Source: Microbacterium sp. 2FI (GTDB taxonomy: Bacteria; Actinomycetota; Actinomycetes; Actinomycetales; Microbacteriaceae). Taken from it: 64,000 nt of DNA. The notes below the pieces were generated by a model. That model worked only from the letters and a program-made list of their open reading frames with translations. It was not told the DNA's origin and ran no database searches. The DNA lies in the NCBI RefSeq assembly GCF_005502885.1, contig NZ_SCMR01000006.1, forward strand, positions 62,001 to 126,000. The letters run 5' to 3'. Position numbers and translations under genes: made by a program. Of the stretch, positions 8,193-15,974 are shown in pieces (the first letter of the stretch is position 1; each line of letters opens with the position of its first letter).

Positions 8193-8859
8193 CGGGGCCG
8201 TCCCCCGGATCGACCACGGACTGCGCCAGGATGCCGTCCTCCATCGCCCGGTGCAGGAGATCGATCTTCGTGGGGGCGGGGCGGCCCACCTCGACGTACT
8301 TCACGCGGATGCGCGTGATGTTCTCCTTGGCGGTGGAGTAGGCGACCCCGAGTCGATCGGCGACGACCTTGAGGGGGAGGCCGGCGGCGTAGAGCCTCAG
8401 CACGTCCCGCTCGCGGGCGGACAGCTGCGCGTCGGCGAACTCGCGATCGCCCTCGACGGCGCTGGCCCATTCGACGTTGTTGAGCGCCTCCCCGCGCGCG
8501 ACGGTGCCGATCGCGGCGATGACCTCGTCGATGCGCGAAGACTTGCTGACGACGCCGGCGGCGCCGGCGACGAGCGCCTCGCGGACCGCGGCGGGCCGGT
8601 CTGCCACGCTGTGGATGATCACGCTGGAGCCGTCGACCACCAGGCGCCGGACGTTCTCGGTGACGGTGGTGCCGTCGCCGAGCGTGAGGTCGAGGACGAC
8701 CACGTCTGCCGGCGGTGCCATGCTGAACGCTCGCCAGTCGAGATAGTCCGCGACAGTGCTCCCCGAGAACACCACCTGTTTCGTGCCGACGCGGGCGCAG
8801 GCGGCCGCGAGCCCGAGCCGCACCGACTCGTGGTCGTCGATGAGTGCGACGCGCGTCAT
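8182..8859 (-). CDS. LuxR/NarL-family response regulator
   Basis: A 225-residue DNA-binding regulator. The receiver domain (1-125) has acidic residues D8/D9, the phosphoacceptor Asp57 in VVVLDLTLGDG and a late lysine in VVSKSSR. The LuxR-type helix-turn-helix (about 150-210) reads LSARERDVLRLYAAGLPLKVVADRLG. It is the first gene of a unit with the histidine kinase and the membrane protein downstream, which makes them its likely partners. Start: ATG at 8859, seven bases after a TAGAGT hexamer, so the message is probably leaderless. The frame stays open upstream but has no receiver-domain character there. Confidence 0.9.
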   Translation of the reverse strand: MTRVALIDDHESVRLGLAAACARVGTKQVVFSGSTVADYLDWRAFSMAPPADVVVLDLTLGDGTTVTENVRRLVVDGSSVIIHSVADRPAAVREALVAGAAGVVSKSSRIDEVIAAIGTVARGEALNNVEWASAVEGDREFADAQLSARERDVLRLYAAGLPLKVVADRLGVAYSTAKENITRIRVKYVEVGRPAPTKIDLLHRAMEDGILAQSVVDPGDGPGGG

Positions 8860-8866
8860 GCCCGCC

Positions 8867-8872
8867 ACTCTA
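8867..8872 (-). promoter_or_regulatory. -10 element (TAGAGT), leaderless regulator operon
   Basis: TAGAGT on the minus strand ends seven bases before the ATG at 8859. It lies in the 10-base gap after the end of the RNA methyltransferase gene, so the regulator operon starts from its own promoter. Confidence 0.55.
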
Positions 8873-10243
8873 GCCGCGCGCCGTGATCGGGGTGAGGGTC
8901 GCGACGGCCTCGACGTGGTGCGAGTTCGGGAAGAGGTCGAGGGCCCGAACCCCGGTCGTCTCGTAGCCGGCGTCACGGAATGTGGCGAGGTCGCGCGCGA
9001 GGGCGACCGGATCGCACGCGACGTAGACGACACTCGCGGGTGCGAGCGAGGCGATGCCCTCGACGACCTGCCGGCCGGCGCCGGACCGCGGCGGATCCAG
9101 CAGCACGACGCCGCGCGAGAGCCGCTCCCGCTCAGCGGCCGATGCCTCGGCACTCAGCCGTGCGACCCACCGGTCGACGCGCGCTGTCTCGGCCCGCGCT
9201 CCGACCCACTCCGCGAGATTCTCGCCCGCGTGCTCCGTGGCTCGAGGATCCGACTCCACCGAGGTGACGCGGGTCGACGAGCCGCCCAGGTCGCCGAGGG
9301 TCGCCGCGAACAGCCCCACCCCGCCGTAGAGGTCGAGGTGCCACGCGTCGGGATCGATCGCCGCGCCGTCGCCCGAGAGTGAGCGAAGCGCATCGGCGAC
9401 GACCGCGGTGAGCGATGCCGCTGCGAGGCGGTGAACCTGCCAGAAGCCGCCGACATCGACGCGGAAGTCCCGGCCCGCGACCGTCTCGACGATCAGTTCG
9501 GACGGCCGCGGTGCCGGGGATGCCGGGCGCCGGGGTCGGCCGCGCCCACGTGTGCGCCGTTCCTCGGGCCGCGGCAGCACGCGCACGCGGCCGTCTGCGG
9601 GCTGGACGAGATCGATGCGTCCGACCGCCCCGGTGCGCAGCTCGGCAGCAGCCCGCTCGATCGCGGCGGTCGCGAGCGGATGGTCTTCCACCTCGATGAC
9701 GCGGTGGCTGCGCGCGGCGTACGGGCCGATGCGGCCCTCCTCGTCGACGTGGAGGCTCACGCGCGTCCGCCAGCCGGTGCCGTCGGCGCTCTCCTCCTCC
9801 TCGAGCGGGACGCCGGCGTCGTCGCGCGGCGGGAAGGCCTCGGCGATCTCCACCGGCAGGTCGATGCGCCCGAACCGCTGGAGCGCGTCGCGGAGGACGC
9901 GGAGCTTCAGCGCGCGCTGCGCATCCAGCGCGATGTGTCCGAAGTCCGCGCCTCCGGGTCTCTGCTCCGGCGGGACGTCGATGTCGGCCTGGCGCCACAC
10001 GTGCGCGCGGCGATCGGGCGACGCGTCGAGCACCTCGAGAGCCTCGCCGCGCCAGAAGCGCCGGGTGTCGGCATCCGTCCCCGTCGCCGGATCCGTCAGG
10101 CGGACACGCACCCGCTCCCCGGGGATCGCGTCGGGAACGAACACGACGCGACCCTCGTGCCGGGCGACGAAGACGCCGCCGTGAGCGACATCCGTGATCT
10201 CGAGATCGACGATCCCGTCCGCTGATTCTGTCGATGCATCCAC
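8870..10243 (-). CDS. TrmA/RumA-family class I SAM-dependent RNA methyltransferase
   Basis: A 457-residue enzyme of the uracil-C5 methyltransferase family, which uses S-adenosylmethionine to methylate tRNA or rRNA. An N-terminal TRAM domain (about 10-75) precedes a central insert and a Rossmann methyltransferase domain with DLYGGVGLFAATL (SAM site). LLDPPRSGAG and the nucleophile motif VYVACDPVALARDL follow, with the Cys of ACDP as the expected catalytic residue. The [4Fe-4S] cysteines of RumA are not evident. The target base is not predictable. Start: GTG at 10243, six bases after TAGGCT. It is divergent to maf, with only 23 bases between the two start codons. Confidence 0.88.
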   Translation of the reverse strand: MDASTESADGIVDLEITDVAHGGVFVARHEGRVVFVPDAIPGERVRVRLTDPATGTDADTRRFWRGEALEVLDASPDRRAHVWRQADIDVPPEQRPGGADFGHIALDAQRALKLRVLRDALQRFGRIDLPVEIAEAFPPRDDAGVPLEEEESADGTGWRTRVSLHVDEEGRIGPYAARSHRVIEVEDHPLATAAIERAAAELRTGAVGRIDLVQPADGRVRVLPRPEERRTRGRGRPRRPASPAPRPSELIVETVAGRDFRVDVGGFWQVHRLAAASLTAVVADALRSLSGDGAAIDPDAWHLDLYGGVGLFAATLGDLGGSSTRVTSVESDPRATEHAGENLAEWVGARAETARVDRWVARLSAEASAAERERLSRGVVLLDPPRSGAGRQVVEGIASLAPASVVYVACDPVALARDLATFRDAGYETTGVRALDLFPNSHHVEAVATLTPITARG

Positions 10244-10249
10244 GGTGAG

Positions 10250-10259
10250 AGCCTACGGT
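10250..10259. promoter_or_regulatory. overlapping divergent -10 elements (trmA-like gene / maf)
   Basis: On the minus strand TAGGCT (10255 to 10250) ends six bases before the methyltransferase GTG at 10243. On the plus strand TACGGT (10254-10259) ends seven bases before the maf ATG at 10267. The two hexamers share the TA at 10254-10255, so one 10-bp segment, AGCCTACGGT, can serve as the -10 for both directions. Both genes would be leaderless. Confidence 0.6.
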
Positions 10260-10266
10260 GGACCTC

Positions 10267-10986
10267 ATGCGCGTGTGCCTCGCCTCGACCTCGCCCGCCC
10301 GGCTCATGCTGCTGCGGCAGTTCGGCATCCGTCCCCTCACCGTCGCCCCCGACGTCGACGAAGAGGCCGTCATCGCCGCCGTCGAGGCGGCCGAGGAGCG
10401 CGTCCTCGCTCCCGATGAGCACGTGCTGCTGCTGGCGCGACGGAAGGCCGCCGACGTGGCCGCACGGCTCGCCGACGACATCCCGGACTTCGACGGCGTC
10501 GTCATCGGCGGCGACTCGATGTTCGAGCTCGACGGCGAAGTGCTCGGCAAGCCGCACACCGCGGAGAACGCCGTCGCCCGATGGCACGCGATGCGCGGGC
10601 GCACCGGCGTGCTGCACTCCGGCCACGCCGTGGTGCGCCTGTCACCTCGAGCGGCGCCGCGCGAGGTGCACGGCATCGCCGCGGCATCCGTCACCTTCGC
10701 GAGTGACGTGACGGATGCAGAGATCGACGCCTACGTCGCCTCGGGCGAGCCGCTGCACGTCGCCGGGGCCTTCACGGTCGACAGCCTCGGCGGAGCGTTC
10801 ATCACGCGGATCGAGGGCGACCCGTCGACCGTCGTCGGCATGTCGCTGTCGATGCTGCGGGACCTCGTGCGCGAGCTCGGCGTCGAGTGGACCGACCTAT
10901 GGCACACGGTCGACCCGTCACTCGAGGCGCATGCAGCAGCGGATGCCTCGGGCGATGCGATGCTCGACACGCCGACTTTGTCGTAG
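10267..10986 (+). CDS. maf: Maf family nucleoside triphosphate pyrophosphatase
   Basis: A 239-residue house-cleaning enzyme that hydrolyses non-canonical or excess nucleoside triphosphates to monophosphates. Family signatures are LASTSPARLMLLRQFGI at the N-terminus, the central GGDSMFELDGEVLGKPHTAENA with its catalytic Asp, and GEPLHVAGAFTVDSLGGAFI. The insert around residues 45-75 is slightly longer than in E. coli YhdE. The ATG at 10267 is chosen over the GTG at 10258, because TACGGT (10254-10259) lies seven bases upstream and the product begins MRVCLAST. It shares its promoter core with the divergent RNA methyltransferase gene. Confidence 0.9.
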   Translation: MRVCLASTSPARLMLLRQFGIRPLTVAPDVDEEAVIAAVEAAEERVLAPDEHVLLLARRKAADVAARLADDIPDFDGVVIGGDSMFELDGEVLGKPHTAENAVARWHAMRGRTGVLHSGHAVVRLSPRAAPREVHGIAAASVTFASDVTDAEIDAYVASGEPLHVAGAFTVDSLGGAFITRIEGDPSTVVGMSLSMLRDLVRELGVEWTDLWHTVDPSLEAHAAADASGDAMLDTPTLS

Positions 10987-11048
10987 GGAGCCCACGTTCT
11001 TCGTCGGTTCTTGTGCGAACCGCTCAAAAGGGGCGCCTTCCCCGTGGG

Positions 11049-11054
11049 TAGGCT
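11049..11054 (+). promoter_or_regulatory. -10 element (TAGGCT), leaderless carboxylase alpha gene
   Basis: TAGGCT ends seven bases before the ATG at 11062. This supports ATG 11062 rather than the in-frame codon at 11011, and suggests a leaderless message. Confidence 0.55.
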
Positions 11055-11061
11055 GGCACCC

Positions 11062-12828
11062 ATGCCTCATATCGCCAAGGTGCTCATCGCGAACCGCGGC
11101 GAGATCGCCGTCCGCGTCATCCGCGCCGCCCGAGACGCGGGCAAGTCCTCCGTCGCCGTCTACGCTGATCAGGACCGCGACGCCATGCACGCGCGGCTCG
11201 CCGACGAGGCATATGCCCTCGACGGCACGACGAGCGCCGAGACGTATCTGTCGATCGAGAAGATCCTGTCGGTCGCGCGTCGCTCGGGCGCCGACGCGGT
11301 GCACCCCGGCTACGGGTTCCTCGCCGAGAACGCCGATTTCGCCCGCGCGGTGATCGGCGCCGGCCTGATCTGGATCGGACCCTCGCCCGACGCGATCGAG
11401 GCCCTCGGCGACAAGGTCACTGCGCGCCACGTGGCCGAGAAGGTCGGCGCGCCCCTGGCACCCGGCACGCCGGGCCCGGTGGACGGCGCCGACGAGGTCG
11501 TGGCCTTCGCCCAGGAGGTCGGCCTGCCGATCGCCATCAAGGCGGCGTACGGCGGCGGCGGCCGCGGCCTCAAGGTCGCCCGCACCGTCGAGGAGATCCC
11601 CGAGCTCTTCGAATCCGCGACCCGTGAGGCCATCAGCGCATTCGGACGCGGCGAGTGCTTCGTCGAGAAGTACCTCGACAAGCCGCGCCACGTCGAGACG
11701 CAGTGCCTCGCCGATGCCGCCGGCAACGTGGTCGTCATCTCGACCCGCGACTGCTCGCTGCAGCGCCGGCACCAGAAGCTCGTCGAAGAGGCACCGGCGC
11801 CGTTCCTGAGCGACGAGCAGAACCGCATCCTCTACGAGTCGTCGAAGGCGATCCTGCGCGAGGTCGGCTATGTCGGCGCGGGCACGTGCGAGTTCCTGAT
11901 CGGCGCCGACGGCACGATCTCGTTCCTCGAGGTGAACACGCGCCTGCAGGTCGAGCACCCGGTCTCGGAGGAGATCACCGGCGTCGACCTCGTGCGCGAG
12001 CAGTTCCGCCTGGCCGAAGGCGAGGAGATCGGCTACGACGACCCGGTCGCCGACGGCCACTCGATCGAGTTCCGCATCAACGGTGAAGACCCCGGCCGCG
12101 GATTCCTGCCCCAGCCCGGACCCATCCACGTCTTCAAGACGTTCGGAGGCCCCGGCATCCGCCTCGACTCCGGCGTGACCGCCGGCGACAGCGTGTCGGG
12201 GGCGTTCGACTCGCTGCTGGCCAAGATCATCGTCACGGGCCGCGACCGCGCCGAGGCGCTCGCCCGCTCGCGCCGCGCGCTCGACGAGTTCGAGGTCGCG
12301 GGGCTCCCCACCGTGCTCCCCTTCCACCGCAAGGTGGTCAGCGACCCGGCCTTCACCGCCGAGGACGGCCGGTTCGGCGTGTTCACCCGCTGGATCGAGA
12401 CCGAGTTCGACAACGACATCCCGCCGTGGGACGGCGAGCTCTCGGCCCCGGCTCCGGGCGAGGGCCGCCACATCGTCGTGGTCGAGGTCGCCGGCAAGCG
12501 CCTCGAGGTGAGCCTTCCCGACCGCGTCGCGGCGACCCCGGGCGTGGCCGGCAGACCGGCCGCCGTGCCGCCGTCGCGCCGCTCGCACACGCCGTCGGTC
12601 GTCGCGGGTGTGTCGGGCGATGCCGTCAAGGCGCCGATGCAGGCGACGATCGTGAAGCTCGCGGTCGAGGACGGCCAGCAGGTCGTCAAGGGCGACCTGG
12701 TCGTGGTGCTCGAGGCGATGAAGATGGAGCAGCCGATCCAGGCCCACAAGGACGGCACGGTCGGTGCGATCGACGCCGACCCCGGAACCACGGTTTCGGC
12801 GGGGCACCAGCTGCTGACCATCAGCTGA
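11062..12828 (+). CDS. accA3: acyl-CoA carboxylase alpha subunit (biotin carboxylase + BCCP)
   Basis: A 588-residue biotin-dependent subunit. The biotin carboxylase part (1-450) starts [20 protein letters not shown], has the ATP-grasp glycine loop [11 protein letters not shown] (about 155), [16 protein letters not shown] (about 290) and a C-terminal domain. A variable linker leads to the biotinyl domain (about 515-588) with [12 protein letters not shown]; Lys554 is the biotinylation site. It carboxylates biotin with ATP and bicarbonate, then passes the carboxyl group to beta subunits such as the one at 3815. BirA at 693 would modify it. In relatives one alpha subunit serves several beta subunits. 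It is followed by a repeat-family palindrome at 12871. Confidence 0.94.
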   Translation: MPHIAKVLIANRGEIAVRVIRAARDAGKSSVAVYADQDRDAMHARLADEAYALDGTTSAETYLSIEKILSVARRSGADAVHPGYGFLAENADFARAVIGAGLIWIGPSPDAIEALGDKVTARHVAEKVGAPLAPGTPGPVDGADEVVAFAQEVGLPIAIKAAYGGGGRGLKVARTVEEIPELFESATREAISAFGRGECFVEKYLDKPRHVETQCLADAAGNVVVISTRDCSLQRRHQKLVEEAPAPFLSDEQNRILYESSKAILREVGYVGAGTCEFLIGADGTISFLEVNTRLQVEHPVSEEITGVDLVREQFRLAEGEEIGYDDPVADGHSIEFRINGEDPGRGFLPQPGPIHVFKTFGGPGIRLDSGVTAGDSVSGAFDSLLAKIIVTGRDRAEALARSRRALDEFEVAGLPTVLPFHRKVVSDPAFTAEDGRFGVFTRWIETEFDNDIPPWDGELSAPAPGEGRHIVVVEVAGKRLEVSLPDRVAATPGVAGRPAAVPPSRRSHTPSVVAGVSGDAVKAPMQATIVKLAVEDGQQVVKGDLVVVLEAMKMEQPIQAHKDGTVGAIDADPGTTVSAGHQLLTIS

Positions 12829-12870
12829 CCGCGGCGGCGGGTCGGCCTCCGCTCGCCGTCGTTCGCGTCC

Positions 12871-12945
12871 CGGTTTTGGGGCGCCCCACGTGCGCGACAC
12901 GCCGACGGGCGCGGCGCGTCGCGCGGGTTCGGCGCCCCGAACCCG
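12871..12945. repeat. palindromic repeat family, copy A (inverted)
   Basis: A 75-bp imperfect palindrome. The left arm begins GGTTTTGGGGCGCC and contains TGCGCGACACGCC. The right arm contains GGCGCGTCGCGC and ends GGCGCCCCGAACCC. The T-rich outer arm is on the left, so this copy is inverted relative to B, D, E and G. It lies between the carboxylase alpha gene and the lipoprotein gene, with copy B on the far side of the latter. Confidence 0.8.
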
Positions 12946-12959
12946 CTCTGCGCGGGCAC

Positions 12960-12965
12960 TACGGT
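12960..12965 (+). promoter_or_regulatory. -10 element (TACGGT), leaderless lipoprotein gene
   Basis: TACGGT ends six bases before the ATG at 12972, between repeat copy A and the gene. Confidence 0.55.
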
Positions 12966-12971
12966 GAACCC

Positions 12972-13439
12972 ATGCTCCTGAGACCCCGGCTCGCGCTGAG
13001 CTTCCTCGCCCTCACCGCGCTGCTGCTGGCGGGGTGTGCGCCGTCGGCGGCCGTCGACCAGACGGCCGCGCAGGAGTGGCGGACCGCCCAGGAGGAGAGC
13101 CTGGACGGGCGCACCGATGTGCTGGGCACCATGTCGGGAACGACGAGCACGACTGCCGAAGACGGCAGCACCCTGTCGTTCGACACCCCGGTCGAGGTGA
13201 CCGCGTTCGAGGTGGCGTGCTTCGGCGGCGGCACAGCCCAGTTCGGCTACGCGCTCAGTGGCGAGGGCGTCGGTGTCTCGGCAGAACTCCCTGTCGCGTG
13301 CACCGCAGAGCCCGAGATCATCGAGGTCGGGCTCGACGGTGCCGCTTCGATCGCGGACGTCAGCACGGTCGAGACCCGCGCGACCCGCTCGGACGCTGCG
13401 ACCACCTTCGTCGTCGCCGTGGTCGGCACGGCGCCCTGA
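12972..13439 (+). CDS. putative lipoprotein
   Basis: A 155-residue exported protein of unknown function. MLLRPRLALSFLALTALLLAGCAPS is a typical lipoprotein signal peptide, with lipobox LLAGC and Cys22 as the lipidation site. The mature part has Thr/Ser-rich stretches (TMSGTTSTTAED), two further cysteines (in EVACFGGG and PVACTAEP) that could form a disulfide, and beta-strand-like alternation. I do not recognise a family. The gene is a single-gene unit with its own leaderless promoter. It is enclosed by repeat copies A (upstream) and B (downstream), which suggests it may be variable between strains. Confidence 0.75.
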   Translation: MLLRPRLALSFLALTALLLAGCAPSAAVDQTAAQEWRTAQEESLDGRTDVLGTMSGTTSTTAEDGSTLSFDTPVEVTAFEVACFGGGTAQFGYALSGEGVGVSAELPVACTAEPEIIEVGLDGAASIADVSTVETRATRSDAATTFVVAVVGTAP

Positions 13440-13441
13440 CC

Positions 13442-13464
13442 GGATGCCGCAGGCTGCGGCATCC
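13442..13464 (+). terminator. hairpin after the lipoprotein gene
   Basis: A perfect 10-bp stem: GGATGCCGCA (13442-13451), loop GGC, TGCGGCATCC (13455-13464). It starts three bases after the lipoprotein stop codon. No T run follows, as is common in high-GC actinobacteria. Confidence 0.65.
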
Positions 13465-13482
13465 ACTCGCCCTCCCCGTCAC

Positions 13483-13558
13483 CGGGTTCGGGGCGCGATC
13501 CGTGCGCGACACGCCGACGCCATCGGCGTGTCGCGCACGTACGGCGCCCCAAACACCG
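13483..13558. repeat. palindromic repeat family, copy B
   Basis: A 76-bp imperfect palindrome: GGTTCGGGGCGCG outer arm, GTGCGCGACACGCC inner arm, short centre, GGCGTGTCGCGCAC inner arm and GGCGCCCCAAAC outer arm. It lies between the convergent lipoprotein and flavoprotein genes. Confidence 0.85.
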
Positions 13559-13601
13559 AAGAAGGGGGGACGGATGCTGCGGCCGCCGCCTCCGCGAAGA
13601 C

Positions 13602-15059
13602 TCAGCCGCCGTAGACGGTGTGGTCCACCACGTGCATCGCGCGTGCGGCGTCGGTGATGCTGCCCGACAGCGACGGATACACCGCGAACACGCGCGAGAC
13701 CTGATCGACCGTGAGGCGGCGCTCGACGGCGATCGCGATCGGGTAGATGAGCTCGGAGGCACGGGGGCCGACGATGACGCCGCCGATGACGGTGCCGCTC
13801 CCCTGCCGCGCGATGAGCTTGACGAAGCCGTCCTTGATGCCCATCATCTTCGCGCGCGGGTTCGAGGCGAGCGGCAGCTTGTGGACGACGCCGTTGATGA
13901 GGCCCTCGGCGATGTCCTTCTCCTGCCAGCCGATCGTCGCGATCTCGGGAGCGGTGAAGATGTTCGAGGTGATCCGGCGACGCTCCAGCGGGATCACGAC
14001 GTCGCCGAGCGCGTGGAATACGGCCGTACGGCCCTGCATCGAGGCGACCGAGGCGAGCGGCACGAAAGTGGTGCAGTCTCCTGCCGCGTAGATGTTCGGC
14101 ACCGAGGTGCGCGCGACGCGGTTCACCTGGATGTGCCCCGACTCGGTCATCTGGACGCCTGCCTGCTCGAGTCCGATGCCCGCGGTGTTCGGGATCGACC
14201 CCACCGCCATGAGGCAGTGACTGCCCTCGACGGTGCGGCCGTCGGACAGCGTCACGACGACGCCGTCGCCGGCGCGCTCGACCTTGTCGGCGCGGGATTT
14301 CGAGAGCAGCGTCATGCCGCCGCGCTTGAAGACCTTCTCGAGGACGGCTGCGGCATCCGTGTCTTCGCCCGGAAGCACCTGATCGCGGCTCGAGACGAGC
14401 GTGACCTTGGCCCCCAGGTTCATGTAGGCGCCGGCGAACTCGGCGCCGGTGACGCCCGAGCCCACGACGATGAGGTGCGTCGGCAGCTCCTTCATGTCGT
14501 ACAGCTGCGTCCACGTGAGGATGCGCTCGCCGTCGGGCTTGGCCGTCGGCAGCTCGCGGGGCGACGCGCCGGTGGACACCAGCAGCGTGTCGGCCTCGAT
14601 GCGATCGAAGTCGGTGCCGCCGGGACCGGTCGACACCACGACGGCGTTCTCGCCCTCGAGACGTCCGTGGCCGGAGATGATCCGGACGCCGGCCTCGGCC
14701 AGCGACGCGCGCATGTCGTCGGACTGCTGACGGGCGAGCGACAGCAGTCGCTTGTTGACCGCCGTGAGGTTGATCGCGATCTCGGGCTTGAGCGGCTTGC
14801 CGCTGTCGCTTTTGGCGAACAGCTGCACGCCGAGGTCGCCCGCGCCGCGGATCGCGACGGCGGCGTCGGCCGTGGCGATCAGGGTCTTCGAGGGCACGAC
14901 GTCGGTGATCACGGCCGAGCCGCCGATCCCGGCGCGCTCGACCACCGTCACCTCCGCCCCGAGCTGGGCGGCGGCGAGCGCCGCTTCGTAGCCGCCGGGT
15001 CCGCCGCCGATGACGGCGACGCTCTGGGTGCGCTCGAAGCTCAAGGACATGCGTCCCAT
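13602..15059 (-). CDS. lpdA: NAD(P)H-quinone dehydrogenase, LpdA-type flavoprotein
   Basis: A 485-residue FAD- and NAD(P)H-binding oxidoreductase of the pyridine nucleotide disulfide reductase superfamily. The FAD fold VAVIGGGPGGYEAALAA opens the protein. The NAD(P) fold HLIVVGSGVTGAEFAG is near residue 180, YAAGDCTTF near 320, and the dimerisation domain ends the chain. The redox-active CxxxxC is replaced by GGSAVITDVVPSK, so disulfide chemistry is impossible. This matches the actinobacterial LpdA group (M. tuberculosis Rv3303c), which reduces quinones rather than lipoamide. The ATG at 15059 has GAGG at good spacing; ATG 15050 is the alternative. It is divergent from the purine nucleoside phosphorylase gene. 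Confidence 0.88.
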   Translation of the reverse strand: MGRMSLSFERTQSVAVIGGGPGGYEAALAAAQLGAEVTVVERAGIGGSAVITDVVPSKTLIATADAAVAIRGAGDLGVQLFAKSDSGKPLKPEIAINLTAVNKRLLSLARQQSDDMRASLAEAGVRIISGHGRLEGENAVVVSTGPGGTDFDRIEADTLLVSTGASPRELPTAKPDGERILTWTQLYDMKELPTHLIVVGSGVTGAEFAGAYMNLGAKVTLVSSRDQVLPGEDTDAAAVLEKVFKRGGMTLLSKSRADKVERAGDGVVVTLSDGRTVEGSHCLMAVGSIPNTAGIGLEQAGVQMTESGHIQVNRVARTSVPNIYAAGDCTTFVPLASVASMQGRTAVFHALGDVVIPLERRRITSNIFTAPEIATIGWQEKDIAEGLINGVVHKLPLASNPRAKMMGIKDGFVKLIARQGSGTVIGGVIVGPRASELIYPIAIAVERRLTVDQVSRVFAVYPSLSGSITDAARAMHVVDHTVYGG

Positions 15060-15128
15060 TCTCCCCCTCGCGAGGCCGACGCCATGACATCCGGCCCGGT
15101 TGTACTGGCCCTGAGGGCCGCGCGTTTC

Positions 15129-15134
15129 TAGAGT
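15129..15134 (+). promoter_or_regulatory. -10 element (TAGAGT), leaderless PNP gene
   Basis: TAGAGT ends six bases before the ATG at 15141 and no Shine-Dalgarno sequence is visible. The downstream mutase gene is coupled by a four-base overlap, so this promoter should serve both. Confidence 0.55.
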
Positions 15135-15140
15135 GGGGGC

Positions 15141-15974
15141 ATGTCTGACACCACCGGCAATCCGCTCGACGATCCCACCGCCGATCCGTTCGAGGTCGCG
15201 GCGGCCGCCGCAGCCGACATCGCGCGCCTCACCGGCGTCGATCGGCACGACATCGCGCTGACCCTCGGAAGCGGATGGGGAAAGGCGGCAGAGCTCATCG
15301 GCGAGACCACCGCCGCGTTCCCCGCGACCGAGGTGACCGGCTTCAGCCGTCCCGCGCTCGAGGGGCATGTCGGAACCCTCCGCAGCGTTCGCACCCCGAA
15401 GGGTCGCCACGTGCTCGTGATCGGCGCACGCACGCACTACTACGAGGGTCATGGCGTGCGCCGCGTCGTCCACAGCGTGCGCACCGCGGCCGCCGCGGGC
15501 ACGCGCACGATGGTCCTCACCAACGGCGCCGGCGGCATCAAGCCCACGTGGAAACCGGGAACACCCGTGCTCATCAGCGACCACATCAACCTCACCGGCG
15601 ACTCGCCGCTCGAGGGCGCGACCTTCATCGACCTCACCGACCTGTACTCGATGCGCCTGCGCGACCTCGCGCGCACGATCGATCCGGCACTCGACGAGGG
15701 CGTCTACTGCCAGTTCCGCGGACCCCAGTACGAGACGCCCGCAGAGGTGCGCATGGCGAAGACGATCGGCGGCCACATCGTCGGCATGTCGACCGCCCTC
15801 GAGGCGATCGCGGCACGTCAGGCCGGCATGGAGATCCTGGGCTTCTCGCTCATCACGAACATGGCCGCCGGCATCCAGACCACCCCTCTCAGCCACCAGG
15901 AGGTGATCGACGCCGGCCGCGAAGCCGAACCGGTGATCTCCTCGCTCCTCGCCCGCGTGATCGGCGCGCTGTGA
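15141..15974 (+). CDS. punA: purine-nucleoside phosphorylase
   Basis: A 277-residue trimeric-type phosphorylase. It splits purine (deoxy)nucleosides with phosphate into free base and (deoxy)ribose-1-phosphate. Signatures are LGSGWGKAAE (phosphate loop), the GARTHYYEGHG segment, TNGAGGIKPTW, FRGPQYETPAEVRM and MSTALEAIAARQAGMEILGFSLITNMAAG. These match PNPI/DeoD2-class enzymes of about 270-290 residues. The stop overlaps the phosphohexomutase start by four bases, so the sugar phosphate can be passed to a co-expressed mutase. It complements the nucleoside import and salvage cluster at 34.5-42.8 kb. Confidence 0.93.
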   Translation: MSDTTGNPLDDPTADPFEVAAAAAADIARLTGVDRHDIALTLGSGWGKAAELIGETTAAFPATEVTGFSRPALEGHVGTLRSVRTPKGRHVLVIGARTHYYEGHGVRRVVHSVRTAAAAGTRTMVLTNGAGGIKPTWKPGTPVLISDHINLTGDSPLEGATFIDLTDLYSMRLRDLARTIDPALDEGVYCQFRGPQYETPAEVRMAKTIGGHIVGMSTALEAIAARQAGMEILGFSLITNMAAGIQTTPLSHQEVIDAGREAEPVISSLLARVIGAL

